From assembly GCF_014839835.1 (NCBI RefSeq), contig NC_071646.1, forward strand, positions 7,309,487 to 7,373,486: 64,000 nt of DNA, written 5' to 3'. The DNA is from Dryobates pubescens. Taxonomy: Eukaryota; Chordata; Aves; Piciformes; Picidae. The notes under the pieces were generated by a model, which was not told the DNA's origin, searched no databases, and worked only from the letters and a program-made list of their open reading frames with translations. Numbering within the stretch: the stretch's first letter is position 1; each line of letters opens with the position of its first letter. Below are positions 44,665 through 54,856 of the stretch, one piece after another. Made by a program: the position numbers and the translations under genes.

Positions 44665-45080
44665 CCTGTCCCTGCTCTGCTCTCTGGCTGAGCCCCTTGG
44701 TTGCTTCTTTGCTTTGCAGTCTCTGGGTGACCTTTTCCTCTGCCTGAGGAACTCACTGACAGGCAGTGAGTGAGGCCCTCCTGCCTCCCAGCTGCTGGCA
44801 CAGCCTCACCCCCCAGCCCTGCTCCCAGGGGCACCCTCTGGGGGTGGGTCTGGCAGACTTGGTGTCTGTGCAGAAGAAACTCTCAGACCTGGGGGACACC
44901 TGGGACAGGCAGAGGCTCTGGCTGCAGCTGGGCTGCAGAGCCAGGAGGAGGTCAGGATGGGGATGGAAAACTTTGGCTTTCCCACAGCCAGACCTGGAAC
45001 ACCAACACAGCCTTTCCCCTGCCCTTCCTCTCCCTCTGGTCACCACCAGCCTCTGCTCACAGGTACCACAACCTCTCTGC
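44665..45080. other. Unique spacer, nothing identified
   Basis: No recognised feature. Confidence 0.4.
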
Positions 45081-45084
45081 TGCC

Positions 45085-45680
45085 TCACAGAATCACAGAA
45101 TGGGTTGGGGTAGAAGGGACCTTCAGAGCATCCAGCTCCAGCCCCCTGCCATGGGCAGGGACCCCTCCCAGCAGCACAGCTTGCTCCAGGCCTCATCCAG
45201 CCTGGTCCTGAACACCTCCAGGCAGGGCACAGCCACAGCCTCCCTGGGCAGCCTGTGCCAGAGTCTCCCCAGCCTCACTCTCCACAATCTCTTCCTCCTC
45301 TCCACTCTCAGTCTCCCCTCTCCCAGCTCAAAGCCATTGTTCCTCAGCCTGTCCCTCCCAGCCCTTGTCAGAAACTCCTCCCCAGCTCTCCTGGAGCCCT
45401 TCAGGTCCTGCAGGGCTGCTCTGAGGTCTCCCTGCTGGAGCCTTCTCCAGTCTGCACAGCCCCAGCTCTCCCATCCTGTCCCCACAGCAGAGGTTCTGCA
45501 GCCTCTGACCATCTCTGTGGCCTCCTCTGGAGCCTCTCCAGCAGCTCCAGGTCCTGACTGTGTGGAGGGTCCCAGACCTGGCCATGGCACTCACAGCCAC
45601 CATGACCATTCTCTTCCCCATTTCCTTTATACATTATACATATACATAGAATAAACCAGGTTGGAAGAGACCTTCAAGCT
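45085..45680 (-). mobile_element. CR1 fragment plus short second tail, reverse
   Basis: TCACAGAATCACAGAATGGG through TCTCCAGCAGCTCCAGGTCC (to about 45600). A second tail starts CATAGAATAAACCAGGTTGG at about 45646. Confidence 0.88.
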
Positions 45681-46271
45681 TGGCAAACAGCAAACAGCTA
45701 TTTGCTGTGAGTGCAGAGAAGCTGAAGTGAGGAGTCAGAGTGCCCCAGGCTGGCTGGGATTCAGAAGAGATTGGAAACCCCCACACTGGGTGCTCCCCAC
45801 CCCTGGGTGCTGCCCCACCATGGCACAGGCTTGGGGTGCTTGCAGGACTTGGAATGAGCCTCAGTGAATCCAGGAGCTGGGGAGCTGCAAGCAAGCCCAG
45901 GAAGGATCCTTGCTAACCAGCACCTTCCTCCTCCCACAGACAGCCCCAGCCCCTCCTCAGGTGTGTGCAGGGACCTGCCTGGGGGCTGGTGCTTGTAGGT
46001 CTCTGTGCCTACAACACCTCCTTTGGGCAGGGGGCCAGGTCACATCATCCCTGGAGCCCACCATGCTTTGGTCCCTCTGTCCTTGCCATGGCACAGGGAC
46101 AGTGCAGAGCTCTGTTGGTGTGGGGTTGGGAACTGGCCTCCTCTGCACCCCTCCAGCTTGGACCCCCCCACTTGCCTCTGCTCACAAGCAGGGGAGTTTG
46201 TCAGCAATGAGTCTCTGAGGACCAGGGATGGCCAAGCAGCCTTCCCTGGCTGGAAGAACACCACAGTGCCC

Positions 46272-46450
46272 AGAGAATCACAGAATGCATTGGGCTGGAA
46301 GGGACCCTCCAGGGTCATCCTGCCCAACCCCGCTGCAGGCAGCAAGGTCACCTCCAGCTGGAGCAGGCTGCCCAGGGACACAGCAAGGCTGATCCTGAAT
46401 GTCTCCAGGGATGGAGCCTCAACCACCTCTGGGGCAACCTGTTCCAGCAA
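46272..46450 (-). mobile_element. CR1 3' tail, reverse
   Basis: AGAGAATCACAGAATGCATT through GGAGCCTCAACCACCTCTGG. Confidence 0.88.
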
Positions 46451-46469
46451 AAATCCCCCCGCAGAGAGC

Positions 46470-46960
46470 CAGCCCAAGCCTGGCCCTGCACGGTGAGCGG
46501 GCTCGGGCCATGCCGCTGTCCCTCTCCAGAGCCACGCCGGCGCTTCCCCTGGCAGGAGCACGCTTCCCCTGGGCCCCGGCGGGGTCTGGCAGAGGCAGCG
46601 GTGCCGAGGCCGGGACCCGCGGGGTCGGGCACGGCGCTGCCGGTTCCCACGCAGCCGGCAATCTCCGGAGGGATCTGCAGAGCCCGCGGCCGCGGGGCCG
46701 CGCTCAGGCTCCGGCTTGCGGAGCTGGCTGGCTCCAGGCGCCGGCGTCGGCGCTGCCTGTCGAGGCAGAGCCACCCCTGCCCCAGCCGCCCGGCCGGGCA
46801 CCGCTGCTCCCGCGTCGCCTGCCCGCCGTGGGAATCCCCGGGGACGCGGCAGCAGCGGGGCGGGTGCCCGGAGAGGCTCGGGGTGGCACTGGGGGCGTTG
46901 GAGCCCGGCTGTGGGATGCTGGCTCATTTGGGGGGGTGCCAGTGACCGGCGAAGCTCTGG
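46470..46960. promoter_or_regulatory. CpG-rich patch without assigned gene
   Basis: Dense CpG (for example CCGCGGCCGCGGGGCCGCGC at 46686-46705), bounded on one side by CR1. Open frames on both strands show no recognisable domain and compositional bias explains them. It could be 3' UTR of PHLDA3, an unassigned promoter or plain GC-rich DNA. Confidence 0.4.
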
Positions 46961-47588
46961 GCAGGATTTGTGCTCTCCCCACACCCTGCGGGCTCCCAGA
47001 AATCAAAGCAACACCAAGAGAAGCAGCAGCAGGTCCTGTTTGGGGGGATTCGGGGTACAGGGGTTGAAGGTCCCCATGGCGCTTCCCAGAGTCCCTCATT
47101 AGCCCAAGGACAGCCCAGGGCAGGGCAGTGTCCAGCAGCACGGCCGAGGCACGGCACCATCAGGGTACGACACCCAGAGGGGTCCCCGCTGCAGCAGCAG
47201 CTCTCCAGCCCCTTCTCAGCGTGGGGGCTCAGGGGGAGGATGTCCCCAGTCATGTCCATCTGTCCCCGTGTCACTGGCGGTCGGGCAGGGCTCACCCTTG
47301 CACTGCTTCAGCCTCATCCCCTGCCCCGCAGGAGAGGTTCAGGAATCAACCGAGGTCCCGGCCGGGCCAGCTGAAGGCTGAGGAGCCTCCAGGCAGGGCT
47401 GTCTCCTCCTGCCATGGCCGCAGCCCCAGGTGACTGTGTCCTTTGTCCCGTCGCGCCAGCAGGATGTGGCTTGAGCCAGCCTGGCTGCCGCGGTGCCTCT
47501 GTCCTGCCCCGGGTCGGGAGGAGCCAGCGCCCGCACTGCCCTCCCCGGGGCCTCCGTCCCTGTCCCCGGGCTGCAGAGCGTGGTGGCC

Positions 47589-47710
47589 TCACTTGCCTGC
47601 CGGGATCCCGTTCTCCCCAGCGCCCACCGAGCCGAGGGCCATCTCCATCCTGCTCTTGGGATGCTTCACGGCCACAGGCTGTCCCACCGGGGCTGCGTCC
47701 AGGTGCACCA
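47589..47710 (-). CDS. PHLDA3: Candidate PHLDA3 second coding exon
   Basis: A strong acceptor, GTGTTCTCTCCTCAG, precedes 47710 on the minus strand. Joined to the phase-1 end of the PHLDA3 exon it stays open for 39 further codons (starting VVHLDAAPVGQPVAVKHPKS, ending NGIPAGK) to TGA at 47591-47589. I do not recognise the peptide. Human PHLDA3 ends about ten residues after the equivalent point, so this may instead be a 3' UTR exon or a bird-specific tail. Confidence 0.35.
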
Positions 47711-47944
47711 CTGAGGAGAGAACACAGCTGTGACCCACCGGCCAGCACCAGGGCATGGGGCACGACCCAGCCCCGAGGGGAGCTGGGGAGCAGAGCCAGC
47801 AGTGTCCTCACCCCCACCCCACGTGCAAGATGGCAAAGAGCTTCATACCCCTTGGGGCCACCCCAGACAGACAGAGGGAGTTCCCTCTCCAGGGATGTGG
47901 GGAGGTGAAACCCAGTGGGGACGCAAAGGGCAGAGCCCAGTGAG

Positions 47945-47961
47945 TGGGGGGGGGGGGGGGG
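47945..47961 (+). repeat. Poly-G run in the PHLDA3 intron
   Basis: About 16 consecutive G after CCCAGTGAGT. Likely length-unstable. Confidence 0.85.
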
Positions 47962-48044
47962 CATGGGACCACCACCCTGCAGACCCCTCCGTGTCCATGG
48001 GCCCCCCCCTCTGTGATTCCTGTGGGGGAGCCAAACCACCCAGA

Positions 48045-48290
48045 GATCAGAGAATCACAAACGGTCTGGGCTGGAAGGGACCTCCGAAGCTCATCCAGCC
48101 CAACCCCCTCAGCTCCATCAGGTCACCCAGGGCCCTGCTGAGCCTCACTTGACCATCAGGCTGCCCAGAGAGGTGGTCAAGGTTCCTTCCCTGGAGACAC
48201 TCAAGGTCAGGCCCTGGGCAGCCTGACCCAGCTGGGGCTGACCCTGCTGACTGCAGGGAGCTCAGACCGGACGACCTTTGGAGGTCTGCA
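48045..48290. mobile_element. CR1 tails in the PHLDA3 intron
   Basis: A reverse tail (48045-48150, CTGGGCTGGAAGGGACCTCC) abuts a forward tail (48155-48290, GGCTGCCCAGAGAGGTGGTC). The forward piece ends about 100 bp from the PHLDA3 exon boundary. Confidence 0.85.
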
Positions 48291-48299
48291 GGGATGCTC

Positions 48300-49250
48300 T
48301 CCAGGGATGGGAACCCAAGCACCTCCCCGGGCGCCCGCGCTGCGACCCCGCAGCCCGAGCGCCGTGGCCCGGGGCGGGGGCCGGGGGGTACCTGCTCTGC
48401 AGCTGTGCCTGGCACGCACCAGCTGCACGGCCTGCTGGTTCTTGAAGCGCACCAGGCCCATGGTGATGGCGGCGTTCCAGCCGGGGTCCTCCTGGGCGCA
48501 GCGGAAGTCGATCTCCAGGCTGTCGTCCATCACGACGGTGAAGTAGATGTGCCTGGCCTTGCGCTCCACGCACTCCACCGCCTTCATGCGGGCGAAGCTC
48601 AGCTCCTTGCGCCGCGACCCCTTGGGCTCGAACAGCTGCAGCCCCTTCTCCGTCAGCAGGCACCGCTTCTTCTTCCAGAGCTGCAGCAGCCCCCCGCTCC
48701 GCTTCTCCAGCACCCCCTCCCTCAGCACCTTCTCGGGGGTCATGGCGGCGCCCTGGCCCCTCCGGGATGCTCAGCGCCCGGCCCGGCTGCGGCTGGGCAT
48801 CACCCGCTGGGCATCGCCCGCTTGGGGGGGGTCCGGCCCTTCCGCCGCGGGGGGAGAGCTCCCCGGGGCCAGGCGCCCCCAGCGGCCCTGCCGCCCCCGG
48901 GGGCACTCAGCGGCGCTCAGAGGGGGCGAGGGGGGGATGCCCCATGCCCGCCAGCAGCCCTCTCGCCGGGGCTCTGCTCCCTGCCCGTGCCGCGTGTGGG
49001 ATCCCCAGCGCCGCGCAGCCAGGAGCTGTCGCTACACGCCCGGCCGCTCTCCCACTCGCATTCCTCCACCCTCGCCCGGCCCCTCCTGCCGCACAGGCAC
49101 CCTGCCTGCCCAGCCACCCTCCACGCCCAGCCACCCTTCACGCCCAGGCGAAGCCCGGCCGAGCCCAGCGCGGCCCCGCTTCACCTGGGAGGCGCTCCCG
49201 GGCTGCCCGCGGGCAGGCGGCGCCCCAGGCCCTGCTGTCAGCAGCAGGAT
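48300..49250 (-). promoter_or_regulatory. PHLDA3: CpG island over PHLDA3 exon 1 and promoter
   Basis: CpG density is high through the coding exon and about 500 bp upstream (48744-49250), then drops. No TATA box was seen, consistent with a CpG-island promoter. I saw no convincing p53 element inside the island. Confidence 0.6.
48392..48743 (-). CDS. PHLDA3: PHLDA3, pleckstrin homology-like domain family A member 3
   Basis: PHLDA3 is essentially one PH domain. It binds phosphoinositides at the inner plasma membrane and competes with Akt, limiting Akt activation, and is a direct p53 target in mammals. 117 codons plus one base are visible from ATG 48743 in a good context (GCCGCCATGA). Motifs are [62 protein letters not shown] and [13 protein letters not shown], in the order and spacing of human PHLDA3 (127 residues). 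The exon ends at a donor, GCAG then gtaccc, after VRARHSCRA. The last residues come from a downstream exon, candidate at 47710-47589. It sits between TNNI1 and CSRP1, as in human. Confidence 0.95.
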
Positions 49251-49815
49251 GGGGGCAGGGGTCTGCAGGGCAGTGTCGAGGCAGGGCTTGGGGACCTCTG
49301 CATGGCAGCCTGGGCATGGGGTGGTGCAGTGCCAGCGTTGGGGGCTGTGCAGTGCCAGCTGGCACAGGGCTATAGGCTGCAGTGCTGGTGGGGACAGGGG
49401 TTTGTGGGGTGCAGCACCAGCCAGGCTCAGGGTTGTGGGGTGCAGTCTGACCTGCAGAAGAGGTTGTGGGGTACAGTGCCAGCTGGGATGGGGGCACTAG
49501 GTGCAGTGCCAGCCAGGGAGGGCGGTAGGATGCAGTGCTGACTGTGTGCAGTGCCAGCCACAAAGCCATGATGGGGTGCAGCTACAGTCAGGGCAGAGGG
49601 GTATGGGGTGCAGCACCAGCCAGTGCAAAAGGTTATGGGGTGCAGTGCCAGACAAAGCACAAGGTTATGGGGTGCAGTGCCAGCTGGGAGGGGGGCTATG
49701 GGGTGCAGCACCAGCCAGTGCAAAAGGTTATGGGGTGCAGTGCCAGACAAAGCACAAGGTTATGGGGTGCAGTGCCAGCTGGGACAGGGGGCTACGGGGT
49801 GCAGCATCACCCAGG
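49250..49815. repeat. Degenerate array of GGGGTGCAGTGCCAGC
   Basis: Modules such as TTATGGGGTGCAGTGCCAGC and GGGGTGCAGCACCAGCCAGT, 20-45 bp apart. The unit becomes regular at 49600-49790. It lies upstream of PHLDA3. Confidence 0.9.
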
Positions 49816-51100
49816 AAGGGGCTGTGGGGACCCCAGCTGGGGGCCCATGACTGGGAGCAGATGCAGACAGATGTTTGTTGTCACCACAGCTGTGCAGGGC
49901 TGCCCTGCACTGGGGACAGCCCTCAGCCCCCACAGCTCACCCAGCCTTGCACCTCAGGGCACCCAGCCCTCAGCAGAGAGCTCTCATCCCTCAAATCCCT
50001 TGGGACAGGGATTGGAAGCCCCCATCCCACCAAGAGGCCCAGCAGCCCCCATCCTCGTGTGACCTGTGCAGGGGTGACACAGCCCCAGAGCAGGGCCAGG
50101 GCAGCACAACCCCATCCTGCCTGTGCCCACCCTCCCCTGCAGCCAAACACTCAGCTCCTGCCAGCCCAGCTCGTTCCTGGCCACCACAGCTTTGACTGTT
50201 CCTGTGCCAGCTCCTGGCATACAGGGGTTCACCTGGCACTGGGGGGTTCACCTGGCACCGGGGGGTTCACCGTGCCACCAGCAAGGACATCTGGGGCCCT
50301 CATGCTGGCCATGGGCTGCCACAGCCTGCTGGGCTGCTGGCAGTGCCCCTGGGGAGGGTGTGAGTCCCTTCACACAAGTGAAGTCTGGGAAGAGGACAAA
50401 TCCCCCCTGGGGACGTGCTGGGGTCACTGTCTGGGGCTGGCAGCCCACAGGTTGGCCCACGGCTCCCTGGCACACAGCCACTGCCCTGGCACTCACCTCC
50501 TGAGCCCCCCTGCTTGTGCCCCTGCAAACCCCAACCCTCTCAGTGCCCCCCAGCTGGAGCCCCTCTTGCCGCAGCCCCTCCATCACCCCTGTCCCTGCCA
50601 GGGGCGCTGCCGGCAGCCGGCGTGGCCGGGGGGCAAGTCTGCAGCCCACGAGATGCAGCTAATTACGCCTCATTAAGAGGGCAGGGCAGCGGCTGCCGCA
50701 GCCAGGAACTGGTTGGTGCTCCCCGGGGCCAATCCCGGCACGCTGGCACGGAGCCGGCTGGCCCAGGAGAGCTGGGTTCCTGCTGCCAGGTGGCCCTGCT
50801 CCCCTGCAGCCCTGCCCCCAGCACAGGGCTGGGCACGGCCGGGGGGCGGCGCAGCCCCGGAGGGCACCCCGGGCACCCCGGCGCTTGCCGGAGGAGCGGA
50901 GCAGCTCTGTGGGTTCCCTGCCCAAGGGAGCATCCCAGCTGCTTTCCCACGAGCTGGTGAAGCTCGGATCCAGGGGTGCTGAGCCCGGGAAGGTTGGGGG
51001 GGAGCGGGGTGGGAGCAGTTTGGGGGCTGTCCCTTCTGGCTCTGCTCCAGCGAGCTGGGAAGTCCGGGGCCAGAACTACTCATTCCCTAATTCTGGTGCT
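49816..51100. other. Unique PHLDA3-CSRP1 spacer, nothing identified
   Basis: 50640-50900 is somewhat CpG-rich and contains one p53 half-site-like decamer, GGGCAAGTCT (about 50631). No gene seen. Confidence 0.4.
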
Positions 51101-51106
51101 CCGGCC

Positions 51107-51262
51107 AGCCTGGTGTCCTTCCTCACCAGCCTGGTGTCCTTCCTCACCAGCCTGGTGTCCTTCCACACCACCCTGGTGTCCTTCCTCACCACCCTGGTGT
51201 CCTTCCTCACCACCCTGGTGTCCTTCCTCACCAGCCTGGTGTCCTTCCTCACCACCCTGGGC
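51107..51262. repeat. 21-bp repeat, seven copies
   Basis: Units of CCTGGTGTCCTTCCTCACC plus AG or AC, one unit with TTCCACACC. Confidence 0.95.
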
Positions 51263-51624
51263 AGAGCCAAGGGCTGCCAACCTCGCCCTCCCCGAGCTCC
51301 CCCCTCGGCTGCTCGCTGCCTCTCCAAGCTCCAGCCACCAAGGGAAGGTCCTCTCCCCACGGCTCTGGGTGTAAGGAGTCTGACACAGCCTTGCTCCACT
51401 CCTCTCTCCCCGGCTGTCCGTTCCCAGCCCCGCAGGGCACAGGGCAGGTCCTGCCAGGCTGCCTGGGAGGCTGACGCCGCAGCTGCTGCCCTCCAGCAAA
51501 CCCAGCAGGACTCCCTGCCCCGGGCTGCCGGCGAGGGAAAGGCTTTGCCGCTGTCCCCACCCACGGCCCGGCCCTGCCAAGCCCTCACGGGCAGGTAACG
51601 GAGCTGCAGGGGCTCTGCCGGGAG

Positions 51625-52060
51625 GAGCTGGGGAAGGGTCTGGAGAGCAGGTCTGGGGAGGAGCAGCTGAGGGAGCTGGGGGGGTTGAGCCTGGAGCAGA
51701 GGAGGCTGAGGGAGACCTCATTGCTCTCTGCAGCTCCCTGAGAGGAGGCTGCAGCCAGGGGGGGGTTGGGCTCTGCTCCCCAGGCTCAGGGGACAGAAGG
51801 AGAGGAACTGGGCTGGAATTGTGCCAGGGGAGGCTGAGGTTGGAGAGGAGGCAAAATGTCTTTGCTGGAGGAGTGGTCAGGGCCTGGCAGAGGCTGCCCA
51901 GGGAGGTGGTGGAGTCCCCATGGCTGGAGGGGTTGCAGCAAGCTGTGGCCATGGCAGCTGGGGCCAGGGCTTGGTGCCCATGGTGGGGTTGGGTTGGGCT
52001 TCGCCTGGATGCTCTCAGAGGGCTTTGCCAACCCAAACAATTCTGATTCTCTGATTTCCT
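51625..52060 (+). mobile_element. CR1 3' fragment
   Basis: AGGAGCTGGGGAAGGGTCTG through GGCAAAATGTCTTTGCTGGA to CAATTCTGATTCTCTGATT. Confidence 0.9.
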
Positions 52061-52574
52061 GGTTCTGTAAGTCCTGCCCCAGGCTGGCTCAGCAGCTGCT
52101 GTGGTGACGTTCACAAAGCAGTGGCAGTGTGGCATCCCCTGCTGGAAGGTGCCCTGGCACCACTGGCAGTGGGGCTCCAAGGGCTCCAGTCCAGTCCCTC
52201 AGCGTGGCACCAGCCTCACCAGCCTCCAGGCTGCAGGGTGCTCAGCCATGAGTGACCTTCTGCTTCATCTCTTGGAGGCAGCTCTGGGTCCCACACCCAC
52301 TGCTGGGTGCTGCTGGGTGCTGCTGGGTGCTGGAGGCCCTGCTGCCCCTGGCAGGATCTGGACAGCTCTCAGGTGCAGGTGTCCAGACAGGTCCAGCTGA
52401 GCAGTGCTGGGCTGTGCCCATGCTTGGGGAGCAGGAACCAGCAGAGGGTAGCAGATGGTCACAGCCCTCCCGCTGCAGTTTGCCCAGAGGGTGCCCACAA
52501 AGCAGCTCTAATGCCACCCTGCTTCTCCTGGGCCTTGCCCCACCACCTCCCCCAGCCCACACCAAGTCCTCAGG

Positions 52575-52735
52575 CTCCCCAGAGGGGTTGTGGAGTCTTC
52601 TCTGGAGCCTTCCCAGCCCTGTCTGATGTGTTCCTGTGTGACCTGTGCTGGGTTCTGTGGCCCTGCTCTGGCAGGGGCTTGGACTGGGTGATCTCCAGAG
52701 GTCCCTTCCAACCCCTGACACCCTGTGAACCTTCC
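52575..52735 (+). mobile_element. CR1 3' tail
   Basis: CTCCCCAGAGGGGTTGTGGA through GACTGGGTGATCTCCAGAGG. Confidence 0.85.
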
Positions 52736-53845
52736 TCAGGCTGTGCAGCCCCCTGCTGTCCCCAGGCCTCTGCATGGCCTCTGTGCCTCCCTAAGCCACT
52801 CTCAGGTGAATGCTGCAACTCCAGCAGCTGTGCAGCACCAACTGCAACCCCCCAGGGCAAGACCTTCCCCCCCAGACACTGTCCCTGCTGTCACCTGGGG
52901 CCTTTGGTGCTGAAAGCTCAGCAGAGAGCCATCAGCCTGGAGGAGAGGGCTCAGGGAGAGCAGACTTCAGTTTCCCACTCTCTAGGGACGGCTGTGGGGA
53001 CAGGAGACACAGCAGTGCATGGCCAAAGGACAAGCTGGAATGGGCACAGGTGCCACAGGGGAAACTTTGAGGCATGCAAGGGGAAGACCCTCTGGGTGTG
53101 AGGTGCAATGCTGTGGCAAGAGGCAGGGTGGTGGCACCTCCATCGCTGGAGGGTTCCCAAACCTGACTGGACACCAGGGGCTCTGCTCAGCCTGAGCTCT
53201 GGAATCTGAGAGCAGAGTCTGGAACAGACCTTTGAGATCAAGTCCAACCATGGAGTTAGCTCTGCCTTGAGCAGGAGGTGGAACCTGAGACCTCTGCAGG
53301 GGTTTTGCTCTCTACACCCAGCCCCAGTCCAGCCTTGCTCCTGGCTGTGAGCAGGCCCCCAGGAGCAGATGGCCTCTGTGGGGTCCCTCACACAGGTGCT
53401 GTGTCAGCAGCTCCCCTCTCTGGCAGAACCCTCACCAGCTGGAGGAGGCTGCAGCCAGCCTTGTTCTGGCTTTGTTGGCTGAACAGTGCCCCTTGGGTGC
53501 AGCCCCTGCCTGTGGCACCCCCAGGTGAAAGCCTGCAGCAGCACAGCACCCCCCCAGTCACAGAGAGGGCAGGCAGCTCCTAGCCCCCAGCCCAGCTCTG
53601 CCAGCGGGGAGCAGGGCCCTGCCAAACCAGGGAGCCAGGTTTTGGTCTCCACATCAAGGGGGGGATGTGAGCTACAGCTCCCAGCACTGCTGCCCTCAGC
53701 CTGGGCTGCCTGCTCCACACACCACAGCTGCCACCTAACCACACACCCCAATGGGACCTGCTGGAATGTGGGTCCCAGGCTGGGAAACTTTGTGGGGGCA
53801 GCTTTTGAAGGAGTTTGGAGACCTTAGTTCCCATCTCAGCTTCAA
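52736..53845. other. Unique spacer with weak CR1 remnant
   Basis: 53120-53250 has faint CR1-like pieces (GGTGGCACCTCCATCGCTGG, GACCTTTGAGATCAAGTCCA). No gene seen. Confidence 0.4.
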
Positions 53846-53849
53846 AAAC

Positions 53850-54175
53850 TCTGCTCCCTGCAGCTCCCTGAGAGGAGGCTGCAGCCAGGGGGGGTTGGGC
53901 TCTGCTCAGGGGATAGAAGGAGAGGAACTGGCCTGGAATTGTGCCAGGGGAGGCTGAGGTTGGAGAGGAGGCAAAATGTCTCTGCTGGAGGAGTGGTCAG
54001 GGCCTGGCAGAGGCTGCCCAGGGAGGTGGTGGAGTCCCCATGGCTGGAGGGGTTGCAGCAAGCTGTGGCCATGGCACCTGGGGCCAGGGTTTGGTGGCCA
54101 TGGGGGGGTTGGGTTGGTGCTGGCCTGGGGGAATCTCAGAGGCCTTTGCCAGCCAAAACAATTCCATGATTCCAC
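53850..54175 (+). mobile_element. CR1 3' fragment
   Basis: CTCCCTGCAGCTCCCTGAGA through GGCAAAATGTCTCTGCTGGA to CAATTCCATGATTCCACTG. It ends 260 bp from the CSRP1 poly(A) signal. Confidence 0.9.
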
Positions 54176-54434
54176 TGCCTGGCACTTGGACTTGCTGACT
54201 GCCATCCTGTTGGACTCTGCCCATCTGCCCAGATGTGCCCATCCAGCCCATTCCTCACCCACAGGGCAGTGCCACCCGTCCAGTCCACAGCTCCGTGGCT
54301 CGGAGAGAAGGATGCTGAGAGGGCACCATGACTGCCAGCCCCTCCTGCCCTCCCTCTGCCTCCTGAGCACCACTCTGGCTGCCCACAGCAGCTCCCCCAG
54401 CCCCCCAGAGGAACAGACTCCCTGGCCAGGCCCT

Positions 54435-54779
54435 GCTGGGTCACTGATGTTTATTGCTTGCTCGGTGGCACAGTGTGGCAGGGCCGAGCCCGGGCCCCGC
54501 CGGCGGGCAGCAGGCGGCAGAGCCTCTCGGGCACAGGGAGCCTGGCTGCAGGTGGCTGTGAGCTGGCACCCCCTGGCACCCCCAGCAGCAGGGCTCGCTG
54601 GGGCCGGGGCTCCCACGGCTCCAGGGAGTGCTGGGGCAGGGAGGAAGGCACTGGAGCTGTGAAGCAGCAGGCGGCTGTCGATGGTGGTGAGGATGCTCCC
54701 CGAGGGCGCAGGGAGGGTCGGGTGGCACAGGCTGGCACAGACAAGCCCAGAGCCAGAGAAGAGCCTGGCTCCAGCTGCC
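54435..54779 (-). other. CSRP1: CSRP1 3' UTR with AATAAA
   Basis: The minus strand runs from the stop codon at 54782-54780 to AATAAA at 54455-54450 (TTTATT on the plus strand), with cleavage expected 10-25 bases further. No repeat interrupts it. Confidence 0.75.
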
Positions 54780-54856
54780 TCACTGCGAGTGGACCAGAGC
54801 CCCAGCGCCCTGCCCAAAGCCAAAGCCCTTGGGACCGAAGTTCTTGGCGTAGCAAC
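54780..54856 (-). CDS. CSRP1: CSRP1 last exon
   Basis: 77 nt. It completes Gly, then [20 protein letters not shown] and VHSQ, stop TGA. Human ends VHSE. Acceptor CCCATCCTCTGCAG. Confidence 0.96.

Noticed and set aside
46348-46984. Arg/Pro/Ala-rich frames in the CpG-rich patch near 46.5 kb
   Set aside because: Open on both strands because stops are rare in GC-rich DNA. No recognised protein or splice-bounded exon.
52930-53300. Possible further CR1 or exon
   Set aside because: Only short, weak CR1-like words. No clear boundary or coding signal.
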